NCBI GenBank assembly: GCA_025266875.1
Contig: JALLLT010000013.1
Location: forward strand, 1 to 64,000
DNA: 64,000 nt
Direction of reading: 5' to 3'
DNA from: Fennellomyces sp. T-0311
Taxonomy: Eukaryota > Mucoromycota > Mucoromycetes > Mucorales > Lichtheimiaceae
The notes below the pieces were generated by a model that ran no database searches, was not told the DNA's origin, and worked only from the letters and a program-made list of their open reading frames with translations. Positions 21,903-31,400 of the stretch are shown here, in pieces. Both the position numbers and the translations under genes were made by a program. Within the stretch, counting starts at the first letter, position 1; each line of letters begins with the position of its first letter.

Positions 21903-23695
21903 ATGAACAACAACAGCATTCCACCGCCAATTCTGATCCAACGTCCCAGACGTAATAATGCTGCAGAAAGAAGACGCCGTCGAGCAGCATTTATGCAACG
22001 GCTAACAGAACTTATTGCGCCATCAGTACAGGCTATCCGCTTTATTGATGCGAGCATTGTCGCAGCTTTTGCAAGCTCACCTCACCACTTTCGTGCAGCA
22101 AAAGTTAGCCGAACGCATGGTGCGCAATTCTGGACATTGACGCATCCAAACCTGAATGACGACGATGGCTATGACAGTTACAGATGGCATTATCGCATGA
22201 AGAAGTCAACTTTGGAATGGCTTATCAGTACCTTGTCGACGCACGAAGCATTTGCCTCGGACTCTCCTCGAATGACCCCAGTGTATATTCAAGTCTGCTG
22301 TGCGGTGTGGCGTTTCGCAAACACTCATGTTGGATACCGCATGTTCGAAACGCAATTTGGTTTGAGCCAAGGATCGTATCACAACTTCACGATGCGATTC
22401 CTAAATGCCATCTGTGACGTTCACCGACAGCAGAACAGATGGCCAAGCACACCAGAAGAAGCACAGCAAGCTGCCCAAGCCTTTTCGGCACCTACTGGTT
22501 TAGCGAGCACCAACGATGCAGGCAGAAGATTACAAGGAGCCATCGGAGCCATTGTGTTGTGGGGTTGATAAATAATAAGGTGAGGCAATAAAGACGAATC
22601 CTTTGAGACACAGATTTATTTCTGAAAATCAGAACAACTTGCTATCTATTATTACGATGGTTCTTTTATACTCGATCGCTTCCTTCGATTCATACAACAG
22701 ACTTGCATCATACATTCTCTTAGTCTTTCTCTTAGTACCTCTTAGTACTTCTTAGTGTCTCTTAGTGTCTTTTAGTACGATCGAAGCAACGGAGTATTGA
22801 CAGATCGACGCTAACAAATTTGGTAACACGTAGGTGACGTATTCTCGATTTGGACTTCTTTATCGGACTTAGTCCTTGGACACCACAGCCATGGATGGCA
22901 AACTCATTGTAATCCACAAGCCTGCTAGCACTGGACAGCGCTTCTGGGATCGTAAATTGCACCATTCCATCAACTTACTTGCTGTTTGTACTGCTGATAG
23001 GAGATTCTCATATATAGAAGCTGGTCAATCAGGTATTGTCAATTATGTATTATAATATCGATATATTACTCAGTCTAATGTATTTTCAAATCAATCTATA
23101 AGGTCGAACCCATGATGCACGTACGTTTGCCAATAGCTCTCTCAATACGAAGCTAATAAACGAAACTGAACAATGGTGCCCAAATGGAACATATATCCTT
23201 GGCGGTTAGTATTTCAAGCATTCTGTGTTTTAATGAATACTACTGACATGAAGCTGTTTGTACTTGAAAGACTCTGCATATCCACTACGACCCACGATAA
23301 TGGTGCCCTATTCACGGACAGCAACAGATCTTGCCGAGAAGAAGTTCAACTTCGTCCACTCTTCCATGCGTATGGCTATTGAACGAGCCTTCGGTTGCCT
23401 TGTTTCTCGTTGGAGATTCCTACGCCATTACCTTTATCTTAAGAATCATGAGCGATTGACATTGGCAATATATGCATGCTGTATATTGCACAATATCTGC
23501 ATCGAACGGCATGATCCTCATTACAATGAACTTTTTCCATTGAATACGGAAGAAGATGAAGGCACGGGACGCATTTCGGTAATGGGTTCAGGACACCAGC
23601 GCGGTGCTGGAGACACTGCGTCGTTGCGTCAGCAAGGTGTCACAATACGCGATAGATTAAGAGATGAATTGTATGAAGCCAGTCGTAGATCGTAG
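21903..23695 (+). pseudogene. PIF/Harbinger nuclease B, broken by a solo LTR
   Basis: DDE_Tnp_4-type nuclease. ATG 21903 (MNNNSIPPPI) is chosen over the in-frame hydrophobic extension from 21834. Exons 21903-22552, 22893-23032, 23103-23204 and 23271-23695 add up to 438 codons plus stop once the solo LTR 22553-22887 and one GCCAT copy are removed. The N-terminus is basic (AERRRRRAAF), followed by a helix-turn-helix-like region (RMKKSTLEWLISTL, GLSQGSYHNF). The catalytic part shows GAIGAMDGKLIV, GRTHDARTF, GDSAYPLRP and AIERAFGCL. Its partner gene lies 50 bases beyond the stop on the other strand. Apart from the LTR no disabling mutation is seen. Confidence 0.9.
22553..22887 (-). repeat. Solo LTR, family C
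   Basis: 335 bp with perfect 5-bp duplication GCCAT (22548-22552 and 22888-22892). On the minus strand it runs TGTGGTGTCC...CCCCACAACACA and carries GAGTATAAAAG and AGAAATAAATC in promoter and polyadenylation positions. It splits the first catalytic motif of Harbinger nuclease B, between the codons for GA and the DGK triplet. Confidence 0.92.
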
Positions 23696-23746
23696 TAAAA
23701 TAAAACAAACATTATAAAAAGTTAAGTAGAAGTTAAACAAAGTCAT

Positions 23747-24598
23747 TTATTGATCATCATTATTATCGACGTGCTCTGCTTCAGTACCGCTTGTGCTTCC
23801 ATTGTTTGGCCCACCACTGTTGCCAGGGCGACCAAAAAGTTCCCTCAGTGTCTGAAGGTACTCCGAATGGCGTCGGTTTTCCGCTGCCTCAAAATCTCGT
23901 ACACGACGGTCCTCTGCCTCCTCAAACCGACGGAAAGACTCGCCAATACTGGCTATCAGACGATCCATCTGCTGGTTAGCATTTTCGAGGACCTGCTCTT
24001 GGAACGCGGTGGTTCGGCGTCGTTGTGCTGGCCGCTCATTAACTCCATCCTCGTCGTTGCGTTGTCTGTTCCGAACAAGGCCACTGATGGAGTCCATGGT
24101 GGCTGGTGGAACAATTGCTGGATCGCTGCCGACAATGCTATCCATGGCATCATAATATTCCCATCGTTCTTGACCAGGAGGGCCATTCTCGCCAGATTGG
24201 TCTTGCACCACGGTCCGAACATCGCGGTAGATGTCTACCAAGTCACCCCACTTCTTTTGCAAGGCTTCCTTTGAGCGGCCCACAGGATCGGTTTGGGTAT
24301 ACACCTGTTCAATCTGGTCCCAGATGGCTCCCTTGGCTCGCGTTTCGATCGTGCTTATAAGTGTGTCATATCTAGCACTGACAGCATCTATCAATGCTTC
24401 GACATGACCATCTTCCCATCTGCGATTGGGTGCTCTCGCAGCGGAAGCAGAAGTGCTTGATGATGGTAATGCCTCTGCAGGCTGTTGCTGCTGCTGAGGT
24501 TGAGGTTGTTGCTGCTGCTCTTGCTGTTCCTGACGGGGATTCCACATTACAATGTTGAAGGTGGCATTGGTGTTGTTGTTACGCATGTTAAAGATCAC
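23747..24598 (-). CDS. SANT/Myb-like companion protein of Harbinger B
   Basis: A 283-residue intact frame. The Gln/Pro-rich N-terminus is followed by a SANT/Myb-like domain (RRWEDGHVEALIDAVSARYD, GAIWDQIEQVYTQT, EALQKKWGDLVDIYRDV). A basic stretch (RPAQRRRTTAFQEQ) and a long charged helix (FRRFEEAEDRRVRDFEAAEN) follow. In this superfamily such proteins bring the nuclease to the terminal repeats and to the nucleus. The order of domains matches companion A (5226-6633), but the sequence is far diverged, so the two elements belong to different lineages. The first in-frame ATG is used. Confidence 0.87.
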   Translation of the reverse strand: MIFNMRNNNTNATFNIVMWNPRQEQQEQQQQPQPQQQQQPAEALPSSSTSASAARAPNRRWEDGHVEALIDAVSARYDTLISTIETRAKGAIWDQIEQVYTQTDPVGRSKEALQKKWGDLVDIYRDVRTVVQDQSGENGPPGQERWEYYDAMDSIVGSDPAIVPPATMDSISGLVRNRQRNDEDGVNERPAQRRRTTAFQEQVLENANQQMDRLIASIGESFRRFEEAEDRRVRDFEAAENRRHSEYLQTLRELFGRPGNSGGPNNGSTSGTEAEHVDNNDDQ

Positions 24599-24991
24599 AA
24601 AAAGTTCAAAGAGATAGATAAAAATAACTTTTATTCAACATTATCGTCGCTCTGCACCTTTTATATGCAATCGGGCGCGTCAATGCTTAAGGAAAAGAGA
24701 AAAAAATCGCATATTCGTTCATCAATTTGGTTGATGTACAGAAAAGGAAAATCTCTCTGTTCGGTGCGCCTTTTTGGATGATCTGACCGGAGAGGACTTT
24801 AAAATAGTTTGAATCCATTTTCGTCTCTCTGTTCGGAGCAAAATGAGAGCACCCTAAAAAGTGCTTTAAGTGATCAGAAAAGAGCAATAATCTTTATTAG
24901 TACTCGAATTTAAGTCAAAAGAAAATAAAATGATAACACGAGGCACAAGTACGACGAGCTAAACAATAATGTGTGGCGTAGAAGTCATATA

Positions 24992-25094
24992 GGGCACGAC
25001 AAAAACAAGGGGCACGACAAGTTTTTTGGTATTTTACGTGTTTTATTAAGAAAAGCTGATTTGTCGTGCCTGAGCTGAAATTTTTGTCGCGCCC
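24992..25094. repeat. Short inverted-repeat element
   Basis: GGGCACGACAAAAA at the left end and its near-complement TTTTTGTCGCGCCC at the right end enclose about 75 bases that contain further GGCACGAC motifs in both orientations. It may be a tiny MITE or foldback. No clear target duplication was found. Confidence 0.5.
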
Positions 25095-25255
25095 GTAGTA
25101 ATTCTCAAATTAAATAGTGTAGTGTCGGATCCAGTAAAGTGACAGCAGCAGGACCTGTATAGAGAAGCCCTGCCATGTGAGCAAAGAACAAAATATAATA
25201 CTTCGCAAAAACAAAAGTCTACCTGTATAATTATCTGGAAAGAGCCAATACGCAA

Positions 25256-26930
25256 GTGCAGTATTGGAATGGAATCGAATCACACTTGCAGTGCGAGGAT
25301 ACAATTAGAAAAGAAATGAAAGTACCCCTCAACGGAGCACTGGAACAATTACAAATCCCTAATAAAACCAATCGCTATGAATACACTAGAATTTACAACA
25401 ATCAAAAGCACACTCACGGCAGAGCTTTCTCCTATCCTCCTCTGGGAAGAAAAGCCTTGTTGTTTATTCATCTGATCAGGTTTTGCTTTTTAAAGCACAC
25501 AGTGTTGTACAATTTGAAGGTCATATTAGGAAACTAGTGCAGTAATTAATACTTGTGCGGATTCGCCATAAGAGTTTGGTTCAGTATGCTTCAGTCACCC
25601 TTGATTCTTACTATAACCTTTAACCCCGCACCAACAATAGTTTCTTTTTTTCCCCTAAACAAGCATTATCTTCGTGTCAAAGCAACATCATTTTTTAAAT
25701 GGTTATCCTCTTCAGCAACGGGATTACGACCATCGAGGCCGTCGTAGGATCTGCCTGTGCGCCATGTGGAACCACCGCTACCTGGGAATGGATTCAGTGG
25801 GCCCGGATTATACACGCGTCATTCTCATCCATGTACTGCCACAGCCATTCTTCAAGGGTCGCTGGCACAAAATGTTGCTCCTCCTTTGGACTGTACCAAC
25901 GGACAAGCGCAAGAGAGTGGACCATTAGTATATGGTTGATGACGATTTTGTGCTTGAAAAAGTGCATTACGCGGCCGGGATATGCACGACATACACCACG
26001 CCGCAAGTGGATTACTTGAATATGTGAACCGCGCGATGACTGAGGTGTGCACGAGAATCGGAAGTTCGTGTGCTCCCAATTGCTTGCAGGGCCATCTTGC
26101 TTCACAACATTTCAGCACTTCTTATTCTATGCATCGAACCATCCTGTCGCGATGGCGCTATTGACGCTTATCACGAGCTCCGTGGTATTCATCAGTCTTC
26201 TTTCCCAGATAGCCCGGCACAATACAGATATTTGAAGATTTGTTTGATTACGGATGGCGACGTGACCAAACTGATCATCGGTCCAATTTCTTGATAACAC
26301 CAAGTCTCCGCCTGGATTCGTCATCGATCAACATTGAGCCTATCATAGCCCATTTTTCCCCAGCCGAGCAAACGCAAATCTATCTTGATGAGGACTCTAT
26401 AGACGAATCAGAGGCTTTGCTGGCCAAGGAAGCAGTAAACCATGCCCAAACCATGCAAGGAATTTATCAAGTACGGCAGCTAAGGTCGAAACTCGATCAC
26501 ATGTCAACCTACTTCAAGTGTCGAGCTTCGGCAACCATCACCGTAAAAAATCCTAGGGTAACGTAGCACGACGGTACTATAAAATTATACAAAGTCTTGT
26601 AAAATCCTGTAAAATCCTGTGAACACTGCCATTTTACAAGAAAAAATTTTACGGTGCATAACGACAAGACTAGAACTACAGCCAACAACAATATGGACCC
26701 TGTGTGACCAAGAACGCACCAGCTAATCTTGGGAGAAGACAGCATCAAGCCTTTTTCGGGAAATCGCAACGGAAGTCTTTAGGTATGGTGCCCATGCAAG
26801 CTGAAAAAGGAAGCAATCCGCGACGCCTTCACGATCTCAGGGAAAACAACAAAGATCAAGAACGAATTTGCCAACGTTGCAGGATTCTGACGAAGATGTC
26901 ATCCCTCCACGTCTCGCACTGCAAATAATT
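25256..26930. pseudogene. Degraded coding relics, function unknown
   Basis: Several overlapping frames on both strands look protein-like but are broken. On the minus strand 26105-25794 reads LALVRWYSPKEEQHF and EEWLWQYMDENDACI, which resembles the C-terminal part of transposon-encoded proteins (uncertain). On the plus strand 26240-26566 reads AEQTQIYLDEDSIDESEALL and 26800-26870 has KKEAIRDAFTISGKTTK. No family could be assigned. Around 26590-26650 GTAAAATCCTGT is repeated in tandem and CTTGTAAAAT recurs inverted. The region is best seen as old transposon debris. Confidence 0.35.
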
Positions 26931-27059
26931 TCGATGGTTAAAAGTGGTTACAAAAATGAAAACAAATCGCAGACATGAATTGATTTAGTGAGTACTTTTA
27001 ATTTAAAATATTTGTTGTATTTTATGTATTGTTTCTTACCAAAAATTTAATTGCGCCAA

Positions 27060-27515
27060 TCACGTAATAGATGAAAAAGAGGAAAAAGATATATCATTGC
27101 TATATTCTATGTTATTCTTTGAGCATACGTTCCTTATTCTTGTTATTTCATTCTGTATTTCCATTTCTCGGTCTATTTCTTCAAATCTTTCATACATTTT
27201 TCTAGTGCTCTGATCTTGTATATTTACCTTTTGTCCTTTTTCTTGACATATTGATGCTATCGCATTTGTTTTAATGTAATTTTGCATCTGAATGTCATTT
27301 AAACATTCTAAATTATTGTTAAACATAAGCTTTTTAACCGCTTGTACTACCATTTTTGATAATTCAAAGCGGTTAAAAAGCTTATGTTTAACCACTTCAA
27401 AAAAACCATTCACCAAAAAATTATTTGCTGTGTCGGGTGTGCATAAAAATAACGAAAAAAAAATATCCACGATCACAAATACTAACTTGAGCCAATAAAG
27501 CACCGTCCCAAACAT
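27060..27515 (-). CDS. Hypothetical 151-residue protein with a hydrophobic N-terminus
   Basis: Open from ATG at 27515 to 27060. The N-terminal 25 residues are hydrophobic (LYWLKLVFVIVDIFFSLFL), so a signal or membrane anchor is possible. The rest is Asn/Lys/Ile-rich with a charged helical part (RFEEIDREMEIQNEITRI). The DNA is much more AT-rich than the flanks. A perfect 26-bp inverted repeat lies inside it (27318-27343 and 27367-27392). No family is recognised. It could be a foreign fragment (plasmid or organelle origin) or a chance frame. Confidence 0.3.
   Translation of the reverse strand: MFGTVLYWLKLVFVIVDIFFSLFLCTPDTANNFLVNGFFEVVKHKLFNRFELSKMVVQAVKKLMFNNNLECLNDIQMQNYIKTNAIASICQEKGQKVNIQDQSTRKMYERFEEIDREMEIQNEITRIRNVCSKNNIEYSNDISFSSFSSIT
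27318..27392. repeat. Perfect 26-bp inverted repeat with a 23-base loop
   Basis: The arm at 27318-27343 (starting GTTAAACATAAGCTTTTTAA) is repeated exactly inverted at 27367-27392. It can form a strong hairpin or cruciform. It lies in the middle of the reading frame 27515-27060. Confidence 0.9.
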
Positions 27516-27769
27516 GAATCAAAGGCAGCGGCAGTGATGTTGACCACTTTTTTAATCACCAGTACCCGTACCAAAGTAGTCTTCCTCAATAGGAAGGACA
27601 AGGACCGAAAGTTCCGTGGTTGCTTTAAGTGAAGCACGAACAGCAATCGACAGGGCGGACCTATCACTAAGGTCTGACTGCCATCTTAACGCTCACGTTG
27701 TGCAAATAGTTCTTTTCCTTTCGCAGGTCCTTCTGGCCGCGCTGCTTTAAAACCAATGCATGCCACGCT

Positions 27770-28262
27770 TCTTTTCTTCACCGTGCCGTGCCCTTGAGTA
27801 CCAGGCGATGGCCCCTTTTCTCTCTTCCTTCCTTGCCTTGCATCTTGCTTTTAGTTTTGCGGTGAGCCCTGCTTGCAGCTGTGTGCGCCTTTTTGAGTTC
27901 CCTTGCCCGAGTGTCACCGATCTCCAGCTGAGCTTCGATAGCCTTTACTTTACCTATTATTCACGCTGTCCTGTTGTCCCTAACAACAACTCGTTTGGCA
28001 AAGTCCATGTTGTGCTTCTTGCATGTTTTGTGGATCTCGGAAATGTCGAAAAACGAGTTGATTATGGGATCCTGTTTGCTTCTGGCTTTTTGCTCCGATG
28101 CTGGGACTTCATGTGTTGCAAATGCTCGTTGTCAAATAAGTATTACTGCTATTTGGATAGAATCACTTTGATAGATGTAGTGCGCATTTGTACTTTTTTC
28201 AAGGCAGTGATTAAGGTAGCCACTGCCGTCCATAACCTGCTGCCTCGTGCTTCGTATATGAT
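27770..28262 (-). pseudogene. Possible degraded gene, minus strand
   Basis: On the minus strand a coding-like run (DISEIHKTCKKHNMDFAKRV, about 28060-27985) ends in a stop. It is preceded across a possible small intron (GTAATA...CCCAG) by VMDGSGYLNHCLEKSTNAH, and followed by a Lys/Arg-rich stretch in another frame. The overlapping plus-strand frame (27760-28275) is Cys/Phe/Leu-rich and looks like its shadow. No family was identified. Confidence 0.3.
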
Positions 28263-28488
28263 ATTGAACCCTTGAAGCGTATCTGTAACAGTTGGACGTA
28301 CAGAAAGTTTAAAAGTGATAATACGAGCAGTTGTACCTGCTATCTAGACTCGTTGATCCGCGATCTAAGAGTACAGTACGCATAGCTTTGAGTAATCACA
28401 TCGTTGAACTGGAGTCCAAAAATAACATCAGTGAAGCAGAGTCCAGGTACTTCTTTTCCCTTTTCTGTATTTCTTTTCAAGCGCCCCA

Positions 28489-31400
28489 ATGTCATCCAAA
28501 AGACCTGCTTTTATTTGTCATGTACCCGGTTGGCTTACCGAGTGTATCAGGAATCAACCTCAGGATCAGGCTTTCGAAAAAGGCATAAAGGATGCGTTTG
28601 ATGATACAAAGGAGCACCCACTAAACAAAGGCCATCCTGAAGCTTGTCTCAGATTGCTATGCCAAAAGTACGAGCTGTTCAAGGAGATGAACAAAAGGGC
28701 GACAGCTACTGTCCTTTGCGACGCCCTTACAAAACGGCGTACTGGAATCGTTTATGCGCTCATATCAACCAACCATTTTCTCTGTCCAACTGCGGAGTGG
28801 TCTTATTTTTTTGAGACTAGTTGTTCCGCAAAAGTGCCTCCTTTTACACCATGACAACGGTGCCCGTATACCATACTATTTCCAAGAAGGTAATGGACCA
28901 TGCATCAACTTGTTGGTCAAGGCATTAATTGTTCCGCAGGCGCTGTTTGCTCGGCTGCCATGGGCACATACGGTGGAAGTGCCCTGGGCACCAGTGATCA
29001 ATCCCACTGTTAATTCCAGCACTTCGCGTCATACGAATCCTGACGAAGAATGTGCCAGTAAAATGGAGGCTCATGGCGGCATTGATCTAATCTTGAGTCG
29101 ATCGCGGTCTAATACAGGCAAAGTAATGTACCAAGTGCGATGGCAAGACGGAACAGTGACTCAGGTAAAAAGATTGCTCTGTAGTGTCAAATGTTGTCTG
29201 ATTTGAATGCGTGTAGGAAAATGTTGCCATGGTCCGAAAGGTCGCGTACAAACTGTTTGAAGCGTATGAGCACAAGTATCTTAAGAGGCAACGCACGCGT
29301 TACGAAAGCACCGGTTCGCCTGACAGCATAACCGCGCCCGTAAGCAGACGACGCACGCGTAAGAAAGTAACGTGGGCTGACGACGATGACCCATTGGACA
29401 ACCAAGATGACATGGATAAGGAAAATCACGGTCCTTTGAAGCGTCGACGCGTGGAATCGATTGCTGCGGATGAACTAAAGCCGAGGAGTGGTCCATGGAG
29501 CGAAGTACCGTATTATCTCGATGATAAGCTGATACTGGAGCATTGGGACACGTGTTTGAAATGTCAGCAAGAGGGATATCCGAATGGCACGCCAAGCAGG
29601 CGCAAACCAAAGAGGGGAAGGAAGCGACAGGTGGTGGAAGACAGTTTTGAAATGTCTTCCGAAGAAGAAGAGTTGCTCCGAGGTCGTCTCCTGCTCTGTA
29701 TCACCTGCGCCGCTGCAAACCACGAAGGCTGCATTTCTCAACAAAAGATCAAGAGCTACAAGCGACAGTGCTATGACCAGGATATGAAGCCGGTGACACA
29801 GTTCCAATGCAACATGTGCGCAAGTGCCGTCGAGAATATCCAAGAGAAGTTCCCGCGCTGTGATGGCTGTCACAAGGTCCATCGTGTCCGCGGCGTGGCG
29901 TTTGTAGAGCCTGAAACAACTACCGGTGAGCATGTTGAGCATGAAGAAGATACTCGCGTGTTGTTCCGCTGCCGTCGCTGCACACGCGCCTATCACTATA
30001 GCTGTATCCCAGGATCCGACGACGATGAGGGCCGCGGCAATCCTCTGCACGAAAACCATTGGGCATGTGGCCAATGCGCGAGATATAGCAAATCCGTGGA
30101 TGTGATTGTTACGTGGCGTATTGCTGGAGACCCGCCTATCGAGAACGTGCAAGTTCCATACGACACAGCTGCACCGTCAACGCGTCAGTACCTAATCAAG
30201 TGGCAAGACACCGGCTACACGCACATGGATTGGGTTTCAGAGACGTGGCTCAACCGTATAGCGGCCCAGAAGCTTAAGCACTTTGCTAACCGTCAGCGTC
30301 ACCAAGGATTCATAACGGCGGACGAAGCTGTGCCCAAAGAGTGGATGACGGTGGAGCGGATTCTGACGGCTGAGGATCATGATGGTGAAACGGTGAAGGG
30401 CGGGAGCATCAAGCAAGTCAAACGTGCATTTGTCAAATACCACGGACTGACGTATGACGAGAGTAAGTGCATCACTCCTTTTCGCCCCACAAAAGTTGTA
30501 TTGACAAGGAACATTAGTCTACTGGGACACGCCCCCGCCCGAAGATTCTGATCTGTACCCTCACTTTTGCACCGCCTTCGAAAACTACAAGAAAGCTTGC
30601 GCCCTCAATCCGCCAGACAACATGCAAAGTCATGTTCAGCTCGTCCGTGGACTGGCAACAAAGGAGCATTACAGCAAGCACGAACTGAAGCAACAGCCTG
30701 AGTTTGTTCGCGGTGGAAACTTGATGCCACATCAATTGGATGGACTAAAGTAAGTTATGCACAGGTACACATCGTATCCACCAGCTTACTCTCCGCACAG
30801 CTGGTTGATCTTTCAATGGGAACGTAACCTTGGCTGCGTGCTTGCCGATGACATGGGCTTAGGTAGGGCTATGGCGTAAACCCGGTGATGTACAGGGATA
30901 ACTGATGACCTTTGCTAGGCAAAACAATCCAGATCGTCACGCTCCTCAACTACCTTCTGAAGAGATACGAAATATTTCCGTTCGTTGTGGTAGTACCGCT
31001 GAGCACAGCAACCAACTGGCTTCGAGAATTTGCCCGTTGGGCGCCGGACATGGTTGTCGTGCCGTACTATGGATCCGCCAAAAGTCGACAGCGGGCGCTT
31101 CATTACGAGATCTTCCGTGATGGAAGCCAGAAACCGCGCTGCCATGCGGTTGTGCTGACGTACGAATCCGCAGCGTCGGACACTGCCTTGCTGTCCAAAG
31201 TAAGGTTTTGGCCACTGCTCGTGGTTGATGAAGCACAGCGGTTAAAGAACGATAGCAGTCTGCTTTTCCAAAAGCTGCTGCGATCGGTCCGATTTGATCA
31301 CCCCATCTTAATGACAGGTAGACGCAGACAACTCTTATGTGAATGTATACGTTGCTCATGCTGCTTTTCTAGGCACACCATTGCAGAACAATATCCGCGA

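Larger units (their letters stand above)
19304..24854. mobile_element. PIF/Harbinger element B with intact ends
   Basis: The ends are inverted repeats of about 29 bp beginning GGGTGCTCTCATTWTGCTCC. The 3-bp duplication TAA lies on both sides (19301-19303 and 24855-24857), the hallmark of this superfamily. At 5551 bp it includes two solo LTRs (20082-20474 and 22553-22887). It encodes a nuclease (+) and a SANT/Myb-like companion (-) tail to tail. The left 2.5 kb before the nuclease has no recognised gene, so the element is longer than its two genes require. Confidence 0.88.

Noticed and set aside
27760..28275. 171-codon plus-strand frame rich in Cys, Phe and Leu
   Set aside because: Composition looks like the antisense of a Lys/Glu/Arg-rich coding relic on the minus strand.
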